From NCBI GenBank assembly GCA_024278415.1, contig JAJRTI010000276.1, positions 1 to 5,148 on the forward strand: 5,148 bases of DNA. The letters run 5' to 3'. Shown here piece after piece: positions 1-5,148 of this stretch. This DNA is from Planctomycetota bacterium. GTDB taxonomy: Bacteria; Planctomycetota; Brocadiia; JAJRTI01. The notes beneath the pieces are model-generated. The model was not told where the DNA came from, searched no databases, and saw only the letters and a list, made by a program, of their open reading frames with translations. How positions within the stretch are numbered: the stretch's first letter is position 1; the number at the start of each line of letters is the position of its first letter. Both the position numbers and the translations under genes were made by a program.

Positions 1-34
1 CGCCGCGAGTGCCAAATGAAGTTGATGCACGACT

Positions 35-63
35 CTTTGCGCCTTCGCGCCTTTGCGTGAGAC
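35..63. repeat. Three tandem degenerate octamers (CTTTGCGC-like) followed by GAGAC
   Basis: Three consecutive octamers are visible: CTTTGCGC at 35-42, CTTCGCGC at 43-50 and CTTTGCGT at 51-58, followed by GAGAC. The block ends 6 bp past the stop codon of the minus-strand sulfatase. From general knowledge it resembles a short CTTTGCG-type repeat scattered between genes in many unrelated bacterial genomes, but I could not search for other copies. The centre (39-50) can form a 4-bp GCGC stem with a CTTC loop, which is too small to be a convincing terminator. The remainder of 1-69 shows no gene. Confidence 0.6.
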
Positions 64-69
64 TCCCTC

Positions 70-1884
70 TCACTCCACCTTCCGAATCCGCAGGTTCTCA
101 ATCACAATCGAGCCCTTCTTGTAGATGCCCAAGATCAGCGCATAGTTGTCTCGATCGCCGGTGGACAGGCGCTGCTCCTTGTGTCCGGACTCGCCTTCAG
201 CCGCTCGGAACCTGATGGGGCCGATCTGGTTTTTGCGGTCGTTGCCGGGCCGCAGCGTGTAGTAGAACGCGGCGTCTTCGGCGCCGAGGCCGTGCGATCT
301 GTAGTCGAACTCGACCACGTATTCGCTGTTTGGCTTGAACAGACCCTTGGGCGTGGTGAGGATGCGGTTCCACGCCGAGCCCTTGGCCAGCGTGTTCTTG
401 GCGAGACGTTTGCGCTGGTACACCGCGCCGTCCTTGCCGGGTTCGGCCACCAGGCCGCCCTGCAAGTCGTCCAAGTCGAGCCACTCCATGACCGGCGACT
501 CCACCGCGCGGTGGTGGTCGGCGATCTTCTTGGCGAGCGCCATGAACGCGTCTTGGTGCTTGGGGTCTGTCGCGAGGTTGTGCTTCTGCTCTGGATCGCT
601 GGGGCGGTGGAAGAGCATGTGGCCTCCGCCGTTCTTGAGCACCAACTCATACGTAGGCGTGAAAATGCCCGCCCCTTGCAAGGACGAGTGGTGGATCTGC
701 GCCTCGTCGGCCCACTTCATTTCGCCGCCGGCGAGCAGCGCGGACACGTCGCTGCCTTGCTCGCGGCCGGTCTTGGGCATGCCCATGAGACCCAGCAGCG
801 TGGGCGCCACGTCCACCGAGGTGATGAATCTGTCGACGATCGTGTTGGGTTTGATCCGCTTCGGCCAACGCACGAGAAACGGCACTTGGTACGCGGTGCG
901 ATACCATTGGTTTTTGCCCCACAGGCCGTGTTCGCCCATGTACTCGCCGTGGTCGGTGGTGAAGACGACGATCGTGTTGTTGATCTGGCCGGTCGTCTCT
1001 AGCGTCCTGAGGATGCGGCCCACGTTGTCGTCGATGCACTTGACCTCGCCACAGTACTGAGCTTTGCGCCGACGCACGTCGGCTTCGCTGATCGGCCGGC
1101 CCTTGCCCTTCTTCCTCAGGCCCGGCACGAACGTGGCGGGCACGACCATGTCCGCTTCGTCGTACATCGTGTCGTACGGCTTACGCACGGTGAAGGGAGT
1201 GTGCGGGTCGGGGAAGCTCACGCAGTAACACCACGGCCTGGTGCGCTCGCGTTTGATGAAGTCGATGGTCTTGGTCGCGAGGTAGTCGGTGGTGAACGTC
1301 TTCTCGTCGCCGATGGCGCTGTATGGCTCGGCGGACGGATTGCCCTCCGCGTCCTCGACGATCTTCTTCCAGTGGCCGCGGTTGAACATGTAGCGGCAGT
1401 CGTCGAAGCCCATGGACCGATCGGGCTTCATGAAGCCCGGCTTGGGAGGGCCGTCTAGATGCCATTTGCCCGCGTAGCCGGTTCGGTAGCCGTGCCGTTT
1501 GAGCTGCTCGGCGATGGTGATTTCGTCGCGGTTGAGTTCGATGTTGTTGCGATAGGCGCCGTGCGCAAGCGGATAGCGGCCGGTGAAGAGGCAGCCGCGT
1601 GACGGGGTGCAGACAGCGCTGTTGACGATGAAGTTCGTGAGCATCGCGCCCTCGCGGCCGATGCGGTCGGTGTGCGGTGTGTCGATGAGCGTCTTGCCGT
1701 AGTTGGGCACGTGCTCGAGCCGACGCGCGTAGATGCTGAGGGACCACGAGCTTTGCTGGTCGGTATGGAGGATGAGCAGGTTGGGCTTGCCGGGGGCCAC
1801 GCCGGCCGCGGTCTTGCTCATTGCTGCGCCGGCGACGACGGCCGCGCCGGTCTTGAGGAAGTCGCGTCGGGAACTCGTTGGCAT
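70..1884 (-). CDS. Tat-exported formylglycine-dependent sulfatase with a C-terminal beta-sandwich-like extension
   Basis: This 604-residue protein is a type I (alkaline phosphatase superfamily) sulfatase, which hydrolyses sulfate esters, probably on glycans or other organosulfates. Residues 5-11 (SRRDFLK) and the hydrophobic stretch after them form a Tat signal, so the enzyme should fold and mature in the cytoplasm and then be exported. Visible active-site elements are the metal-binding D42-Q43 (HTDQQ), the CTPSRG motif with C92 as the residue converted to formylglycine and R96 beside it, K140 and H142 (GKWHLD), H228 (DPHTPF), D311-H312 (TTDHGEYMGEHG) and K324. The usual sulfatase C-terminal pattern (DPEQKHNLATDP) lies at 430-441. 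Residues of about 478-604 form an extension beyond the usual length and end in IVIENLRIRK, as in beta-sandwich carbohydrate-binding modules. The start at 1884 is chosen because AAGGAA lies 6 nt upstream and the Tat motif begins at once; a start at 1968 would add 28 residues without such a site. The specific substrate is unknown. Confidence 0.95.
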   Translation of the reverse strand: MPTSSRRDFLKTGAAVVAGAAMSKTAAGVAPGKPNLLILHTDQQSSWSLSIYARRLEHVPNYGKTLIDTPHTDRIGREGAMLTNFIVNSAVCTPSRGCLFTGRYPLAHGAYRNNIELNRDEITIAEQLKRHGYRTGYAGKWHLDGPPKPGFMKPDRSMGFDDCRYMFNRGHWKKIVEDAEGNPSAEPYSAIGDEKTFTTDYLATKTIDFIKRERTRPWCYCVSFPDPHTPFTVRKPYDTMYDEADMVVPATFVPGLRKKGKGRPISEADVRRRKAQYCGEVKCIDDNVGRILRTLETTGQINNTIVVFTTDHGEYMGEHGLWGKNQWYRTAYQVPFLVRWPKRIKPNTIVDRFITSVDVAPTLLGLMGMPKTGREQGSDVSALLAGGEMKWADEAQIHHSSLQGAGIFTPTYELVLKNGGGHMLFHRPSDPEQKHNLATDPKHQDAFMALAKKIADHHRAVESPVMEWLDLDDLQGGLVAEPGKDGAVYQRKRLAKNTLAKGSAWNRILTTPKGLFKPNSEYVVEFDYRSHGLGAEDAAFYYTLRPGNDRKNQIGPIRFRAAEGESGHKEQRLSTGDRDNYALILGIYKKGSIVIENLRIRKVE

Positions 1885-1890
1885 CGTGGG

Positions 1891-1896
1891 TTCCTT
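1891..1896 (-). promoter_or_regulatory. Ribosome binding site of the sulfatase
   Basis: On the minus strand AAGGAA sits 6 nt before the ATG at 1884. It decides the start, because the reading frame stays open upstream to another ATG at 1968. Confidence 0.75.
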
Positions 1897-1909
1897 GGTG
1901 TTGGGAGTC

Positions 1910-1947
1910 GCCGCGCGCGGCCGTGCCTGCCAGGGCCCGGGCTCTGG
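1910..1947. repeat. Two GC-rich palindromes between the C45 gene and the sulfatase
   Basis: GCCGCGCGCGGC at 1910-1921 is a perfect 12-bp palindrome. CCAGGGCCCGGGCTCTGG at 1930-1947 is an 18-bp palindrome with one mismatched symmetric pair (a possible G-T pair). Both lie in the leader of the sulfatase. They could be RNA structure, protein sites or a by-product of high GC content; I cannot tell which. I see no convincing sigma70-type -10 element for the sulfatase in this gap, which suggests transcription from upstream. Confidence 0.4.
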
Positions 1948-1973
1948 CGGGAAGCGCGTCTCGTGCACCCATC

Positions 1974-1993
1974 CCGAAGCCTGGCGGCTTCGG
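1974..1993 (-). terminator. Hairpin after the C45 gene, possible terminator or attenuator without a U-tract
   Basis: CCGAAGCC (1974-1981) and GGCTTCGG (1986-1993) are perfect 8-bp inverted repeats around a 4-nt loop. The structure begins 12 nt past the TAG stop of the C45 gene. In the direction of transcription it is followed by GATGGG rather than a run of T, so it is not a classical intrinsic terminator. It may protect the 3' end of the transcript, reduce read-through into the sulfatase, or be a processing site. Confidence 0.45.
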
Positions 1994-2005
1994 CTGCTCG
2001 CCGCG

Positions 2006-3862
2006 CTATCGCATCATCTCCAGCAGCTCCCCCACTTTCACGTGCGCGTAGGGCTGCTTGAACGCTGGCTGCGTCGCGGTCGCGTCCGTGACCCACAGCT
2101 CCAGCGTCTGGGGAGCGAAGATCACGTTGTGCAGGTTGCCGTTGGGGATGGCGACGTTCTTGTCCACGAGCGCGCACGCGCCGGCCGCGTCGATCTTGCC
2201 GTACGCGGCCTTCACGTTCGCCACGAGCGACTCGTAGCGCCGGCCCGACGACAGCAGCACCGCGTCTTTGACCGGGTGCGGCAGCAGCTTGTGCGCCTGG
2301 TTGGGCATCACCACCTCGAAGCTCTTCCATGACGTTGCGAGGCCCCGGGCCGAGGGGATCTTGCCGTCGGACACGACGTAGTAGTACTCGCAGGTGCGCG
2401 GCGTGTCTCGGAAAATCGCCACCGCCTCGTCGAGCGTGCCTGCTTGCTCGAGCACTTTGCGCACGAGCAGGCCCATGGACAGGCCGTCCCAGTGGCCCAC
2501 GCCTCCGCCGCCCATTTCGCCCACTGCGACCTGCCGCGCGTTCATCCCAGTCCCGCTCCCGATGTAGCCCGCGTACCCCGCGTTCACGAACGCATGGCCT
2601 TGATCCGGCTTGCACACGAACAGCACCGCGCGCTGCTGCAATCCGATTTCGCGCATGTAGTCCAGCACGCGGCCATGGTAAAGCACGCCGCCCTTCGTGG
2701 CCTTGCCCCACACCGCGAAGCCCGAGCAGTGGAAGTATTCGGGGAACATGGTGCCCAGTTCGACCTCCTCCAGCGGGAGCTTCGCGGCCTCGGCCAGGCC
2801 GGCCATCTCGTCTTTGTAGCACTGCGGCGTGTAGGGCCAGGTGCGCCGACGCGCCTCGCGCAGGCTGTCCGCGAACCACGCGCCCGTGTCGATGCTCGCG
2901 TAGAGGCCGATGGCGTGGAGGATGGTGTCGAAGAGCGCCTCCGCCTGCGGCTTGAGCAAGAGGCCGTGCTGCCGGCCCATCTGCCGGTGCGAGCCGCGCA
3001 AGAGCGCGACGCGCTTGCCGCTCACGCGTATCAGGCGGCCGCCCTCGGCTTCGGCCTCGAGCGGAGCGTCGGCAGGAGGCGTGACGCGCTCGAGCAGGAT
3101 GTTCGCGGCTCGGGCCAGCCCGCGGATGAGCGTGCGGTCGAGTTCCTCGCGCGGCACGGAGATGACCTTGTAGCCCTTGGGCACGGCTACATCTTGGCCC
3201 CCGCGTCGCAGCCATAGGTCTGCGGCGTCCCGGCCGTTCTGGCTCGTCCACTTCACGTGCAGTGGCCGCGCGCCGTCGAGCCAGAGGTCGGCCCGGCCAA
3301 TGCCGGCGCCGGCCCTCGTGCGCAGGTGCGCGCTGGCCACACCTTCGACCTGCTCCTCGCCCACGAATGTCGCCTGTGGCAGTCCGAGCATGGCCAGCGC
3401 CTGGCCGGCTTGGGCGGGCGTGTGCACGAACGCGGCCGCGGCTGGGGGCAGGCCCTGGCGCAGGCGCGTGAGGAGCGCGAAGAGCGGCTGCCGGTGCTGC
3501 TGGGCGCGCGCGCCTCGGCCCTCGAACACCACCTTCTTGCGCACGACGACGAGGCGGGTCGCGGCCGCGTCCATGAGGACTCGCACGTCCGTCTTGCCCG
3601 AGCGCACGGCCGCGGCGAGTTGGCCCTGGCCGTCGCATTTCAGGCGCACGTACAGCTCTCGGCGTTTCCGGCCAATCTGCACGTGGCCGGACAGGGTCAG
3701 ATCGACCGGCCCCGGCTTCTCGTGCAGCAGCCGCGCCCAGCGTGTGCCGGCGCGCTGGAGCACGTCCATGGTCTTCTGCACGTCCGCTCGTGCTGCCGCG
3801 CAACACGCCAGCATGACGGCCGCGGCCAGCCTATGGAAGCGTGGGCGCCGTGGGTCTCTCAT
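2006..3862 (-). CDS. Secreted C45-family autoproteolytic acyltransferase/hydrolase with a LolA-like N-terminal region
   Basis: This 618-residue protein starts with a signal peptide: basic residues 2-11, a hydrophobic stretch 12-24, and a likely signal peptidase I site ARA|DV after residue 26. Residues of about 27-240 look like alternating beta strands (DLTLSGHVQIG, YVRLKCDG, RADLWLDGARPLHVKW), recalling LolA/DUF2092-type lipid-carrier folds; this part is tentative. Residues of about 275-618 match the C45 family (isopenicillin N acyltransferase-like, Ntn hydrolase). C379 in EYFHCSGFAVWGKATKGG is the probable nucleophile, and autocleavage before it would leave two chains. The family pattern YHGRVLDYM follows at 395-403, then NAGYAGYIGSGTGMN at 427-441 and the glycine run at 450-454. 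Such enzymes cleave or transfer amide-linked acyl groups; the substrate here is unknown. AGGAGG 9 nt upstream supports the start. The sulfatase follows 121 bp downstream in the same direction. The domain is much larger than a minimal C45 enzyme because of the N-terminal part. Confidence 0.88.
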   Translation of the reverse strand: MRDPRRPRFHRLAAAVMLACCAAARADVQKTMDVLQRAGTRWARLLHEKPGPVDLTLSGHVQIGRKRRELYVRLKCDGQGQLAAAVRSGKTDVRVLMDAAATRLVVVRKKVVFEGRGARAQQHRQPLFALLTRLRQGLPPAAAAFVHTPAQAGQALAMLGLPQATFVGEEQVEGVASAHLRTRAGAGIGRADLWLDGARPLHVKWTSQNGRDAADLWLRRGGQDVAVPKGYKVISVPREELDRTLIRGLARAANILLERVTPPADAPLEAEAEGGRLIRVSGKRVALLRGSHRQMGRQHGLLLKPQAEALFDTILHAIGLYASIDTGAWFADSLREARRRTWPYTPQCYKDEMAGLAEAAKLPLEEVELGTMFPEYFHCSGFAVWGKATKGGVLYHGRVLDYMREIGLQQRAVLFVCKPDQGHAFVNAGYAGYIGSGTGMNARQVAVGEMGGGGVGHWDGLSMGLLVRKVLEQAGTLDEAVAIFRDTPRTCEYYYVVSDGKIPSARGLATSWKSFEVVMPNQAHKLLPHPVKDAVLLSSGRRYESLVANVKAAYGKIDAAGACALVDKNVAIPNGNLHNVIFAPQTLELWVTDATATQPAFKQPYAHVKVGELLEMMR

Positions 3863-3871
3863 CGTTGTCTT

Positions 3872-3877
3872 CCTCCT
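3872..3877 (-). promoter_or_regulatory. Ribosome binding site of the C45 gene
   Basis: AGGAGG on the minus strand, a perfect Shine-Dalgarno core, lies 9 nt before the ATG at 3862. It supports that start, which also gives a complete signal peptide. Confidence 0.85.
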
Positions 3878-3914
3878 GCGTTTCGCGTGTCATCGGTCTT
3901 CGGCTGGCTCTGCG

Positions 3915-3943
3915 AGCTTACCCACGGCCGGAGAGGCTGTCAA
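3915..3943 (-). promoter_or_regulatory. Sigma70-type promoter for the C45 gene
   Basis: On the minus strand a consensus -35 box TTGACA (3938-3943) is followed, after exactly 17 bp, by TAAGCT (3915-3920). The latter keeps the first, second and last bases of TATAAT. Transcription would start near 3908, giving a leader of about 46 nt that includes the AGGAGG site. The downstream sulfatase may share this promoter. Confidence 0.6.
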
Positions 3944-4011
3944 GCTGGAACTGGGGCACAGGGGCTTGGCAAAAGCCGACACCAACAATAAGTATTTCTT
4001 CAAGAATGTCC

Positions 4012-4041
4012 TTGCAGTCGATCAGAGAACTGATCTACAAT
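4012..4041 (+). promoter_or_regulatory. Candidate promoter for the lipase
   Basis: TACAAT (4036-4041) matches the -10 consensus at five of six bases. TTGCAG (4012-4017), 18 bp upstream, matches only the first three bases of the -35 box. A comparatively AT-rich stretch (about 3981-4008) lies just upstream. The predicted start near 4048 would leave a leader of about 70 nt. The weak -35 box and long spacer suggest low basal activity or help from an activator, which is an inference. Confidence 0.45.
4020..4035. promoter_or_regulatory. Inverted repeat inside the lipase promoter spacer, possible operator
   Basis: GATCAG and CTGATC form a perfect 6-bp inverted repeat around AGAA. It ends directly at the candidate -10 box and fills most of the spacer, the usual position for a repressor site or an activator that works on long spacers. 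A second, weaker inverted repeat, TTCTTCAAGAA, lies at 3996-4006 just before the -35 box. No regulator gene is visible in the window. Confidence 0.4.
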
Positions 4042-4104
4042 GGCGGAGTCGCCGGCACGGATAGCTTGATCCGACCGAGTGCAGTTGGTGTGCAGGACAC
4101 ACCA
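4042..4104 (+). promoter_or_regulatory. Structured leader of the lipase with three potential hairpins
   Basis: Three inverted repeats follow one another between the candidate promoter and the ribosome binding site. GGCG/CGCC occupies 4042-4053 with a 4-nt loop and may overlap the transcription start. CGGAT/ATCCG occupies 4058-4073 with a 6-nt loop. TGGTGTG/CACACCA occupies 4086-4104, a perfect 7-bp stem with a CAGGA loop. The last stem ends one base before the Shine-Dalgarno region, and its loop itself contains AGGA. This could control translation or RNA stability, or the last repeat could be a protein site. I recognise no known riboswitch family. Confidence 0.4.
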
Positions 4105-4112
4105 GAAGGGAG
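4104..4112 (+). promoter_or_regulatory. Ribosome binding site of the lipase
   Basis: AGAAGGGAG lies 6 nt before the ATG at 4119. It supports that start over the in-frame ATG at 4134, and it abuts the strongest hairpin of the leader. Confidence 0.7.
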
Positions 4113-4118
4113 CCTAGG

Positions 4119-4988
4119 ATGAGCGCCGTTGACATGGGCTTGGCTTGCAGGCTGGCGCAGATCAGCGCCTTCACGTATGACATTGACGACGATGGCTCGA
4201 TACCGTACCCGGGCTATCAGAACGTAGGCTTTGCCGCCAAACCGGAGACGGTCGTGGCCGGTGCGGAAGAAACCAACGCCGCGCTGGTTGGCCCCACGCC
4301 GGACGGAGTGGTGCTCGCGTTCCGGGGCACACAGCCGCTGGAGTTCGGCAAGGGCCTCGACGGGTTCGTGCAGAGCTTGCTGGACTGGACGAACGACGCG
4401 AAGGCCAGGCTGGTGCCCGGCATTGGCGGCATGGTGCACAAGGGCTTTTCCGACGCGCTCGACACGCTGTGGGCCAGTTTGCTGCGGCAGGTCAAGCACC
4501 AACTCGCAAGCGCCTCGCCCCTCCTCATCACCGGGCACAGCAAGGGCGGAGCGCTCGCGAGCCTGGCCGCGATCAAGCTCAAGATCGAGGAAGGGATCGA
4601 GCCGGCTGGGGTGTACACATTCGGCTCGTCCTGCGCCGGCGACATCGCTTTCGCCAAGAACTCCCGCCGGGAGATCGAGTCGCAGTGGCGCTTCGAGAAT
4701 CAAGACGACATCGTGCCGCATCTCCCCCCGCACGCGAAACTCGTCAAAGCTCTGGCGAAACTTGACAATCGGCTGCAACGGCTCGCTAAGTACCCGTACG
4801 CGGCCGTGGGCAATCTTCAGTTCATCAACTGGAAGAACGAGATTCAGAGAGGGGGCTTCTTCCTGGAATGGCGGCGCCTGGGGCATCTGGCCGCGAGGCT
4901 GGCCAAGCTTCAGTTCAAGGAGATCGGGGGCGCCCACAGCATCACCGCGGCCGGCAACTACCAGCGCGTGCCTTGCGCACAGAACTGA
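4119..4988 (+). CDS. Class 3 (alpha/beta-hydrolase) lipase family protein
   Basis: The 289-residue protein has the features of the Lipase_3 family, which hydrolyses ester bonds of acylglycerols and related lipids. VLAFRGT (65-71) is the conserved strand and oxyanion region. GHSKGG (139-144) is the nucleophile elbow with S141. D197 in NQDDIVPHLP is the likely catalytic acid and H273 in GAHSITAAGNY the likely catalytic base, so the triad looks complete. VYTFGSSCAGD (165-175) corresponds to the usual YTFGSPRVG segment but lacks the proline and arginine. No signal peptide or membrane segment is visible (MSAVDMGLACRLAQ), so it should act in the cytoplasm unless exported by another route. A stretch of about 205-265 between acid and base, with many basic and hydrophobic residues, could form a lid or membrane-contact surface; this is speculative. 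It is divergent from the C45 gene and converges on the next minus-strand gene. The natural substrate is unknown. Confidence 0.9.
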   Translation: MSAVDMGLACRLAQISAFTYDIDDDGSIPYPGYQNVGFAAKPETVVAGAEETNAALVGPTPDGVVLAFRGTQPLEFGKGLDGFVQSLLDWTNDAKARLVPGIGGMVHKGFSDALDTLWASLLRQVKHQLASASPLLITGHSKGGALASLAAIKLKIEEGIEPAGVYTFGSSCAGDIAFAKNSRREIESQWRFENQDDIVPHLPPHAKLVKALAKLDNRLQRLAKYPYAAVGNLQFINWKNEIQRGGFFLEWRRLGHLAARLAKLQFKEIGGAHSITAAGNYQRVPCAQN

Positions 4989-5009
4989 CCCCACGCCCTC
5001 AGCCGACGC

Positions 5010-5148
5010 TCACTCGCCTTGCGGCCACGTGACCGACACGACCGTGTAGTCGCGGTCGGGCAACTCAATGGGAATCGCGGTGAGGGGGGCTCCTACGATC
5101 TGGCCCGTGGCTTCGTTGCGCACGACGGGTTTGCCGGCCACGCGCAGC
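5010..5148 (-). CDS. 3' end of an unidentified minus-strand gene (partial)
   Basis: On the minus strand an open frame enters from the right edge and gives 45 residues, ending in YTVVSVTWPQGE before a TGA at 5010-5012. Its alternating hydrophobic pattern (QIVGAPLTAIPIEL, DYTVVSVTW) looks like real coding sequence ending in beta strands, as at the end of a secreted or carbohydrate-active enzyme's beta-sandwich domain. That comparison is only an impression and I do not recognise the family. It converges on the lipase, with 21 bp between the two stop codons and no visible terminator in that gap. Confidence 0.65.
   Translation of the reverse strand, partial: LRVAGKPVVRNEATGQIVGAPLTAIPIELPDRDYTVVSVTWPQGE

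Noticed and set aside
35..58. The octamer block as a CRISPR array
   Set aside because: The units are contiguous 8-mers without spacers, and no cas genes are present.
9..215. A 68-codon plus-strand open frame at the left edge
   Set aside because: It runs through the octamer repeat and into the antisense of the sulfatase, has no ribosome binding site that I can see, and its composition is that of chance.
181..1060. Long plus-strand open frames opposite the sulfatase
   Set aside because: They are antisense shadows of GC-rich codons. They show no ribosome binding site or recognisable motif, while the opposite strand encodes a complete sulfatase active site.
1885..1968. A longer sulfatase starting at 1968
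   Set aside because: The added 28 residues precede the Tat motif, which should be close to the N-terminus, and no good ribosome binding site precedes 1968.
1818..3806. A 662-codon open frame on the minus strand overlapping the C45 gene and the start of the sulfatase
   Set aside because: Its product is dominated by arginine, alanine, glycine and proline with no domain pattern, as expected from an out-of-frame reading of GC-rich coding DNA. The frame that overlaps it has a signal peptide, family motifs and a ribosome binding site.
3963..3977. Short inverted repeat GGCTT/AAGCC in the divergent region
   Set aside because: Five base pairs around five bases is near what chance would give, and it lies outside both candidate promoters.
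2444..3991. Plus-strand open frames opposite the C45 gene
   Set aside because: Low-complexity translations with no motifs; the opposite strand encodes a complete and recognisable protein.
4035..4994. A 319-codon minus-strand open frame opposite the lipase
   Set aside because: It covers almost exactly the lipase and its leader in antisense. The lipase has a full catalytic triad and a ribosome binding site, and the antisense product resembles no family.
4989..5009. A bidirectional terminator between the convergent lipase and the last gene
   Set aside because: The 21 bp contain no inverted repeat long enough and no T-run in either direction.

Overview
The window is a GC-rich chromosomal fragment, most likely from an uncultured or environmental bacterium of the Planctomycetota or a related lineage in the PVC group. 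That placement is an inference. It rests on a Tat-exported formylglycine sulfatase with a C-terminal beta-sandwich extension, a secreted C45-family autoproteolytic hydrolase, Shine-Dalgarno-led genes of high GC, and a short octamer repeat between genes. No rRNA or other phylogenetic marker is present to confirm it.

Layout. Positions 1-69 are non-coding and carry three tandem octamers (35-58). A sulfatase is on the minus strand (70-1884). A 121-bp gap rich in inverted repeats separates it from an upstream, co-oriented gene (2006-3862, minus) that joins a LolA-like N-terminal region to a C45 acyltransferase/hydrolase domain. A 256-bp divergent intergenic region (3863-4118) holds a good sigma70-type promoter for the minus-strand gene, and a weaker promoter plus an apparently structured leader for the plus-strand gene. 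A class 3 lipase is on the plus strand (4119-4988). It converges, with a 21-bp gap, on the 3' end of a further minus-strand gene that runs off the window (5010-5148).

How the genes may work together. The C45 protein and the sulfatase both carry export signals and lie in the same direction, so they may be transcribed together from the promoter near 3915-3943. A hairpin after the C45 stop could attenuate that read-through. The lipase has no export signal and probably acts inside the cell. All three complete genes encode hydrolases, of sulfate esters, amides or acyl groups, and lipid esters. This would fit scavenging of sulfated and acylated organic matter, but no substrate can be read from the sequence.

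I see no CRISPR array, tRNA, rRNA, insertion sequence, phage gene or defence system. The window looks mostly ordinary. The points most worth a second look are the domain fusions in the two minus-strand proteins, the chain of inverted repeats in the lipase promoter and leader, and the octamer repeat at the start.
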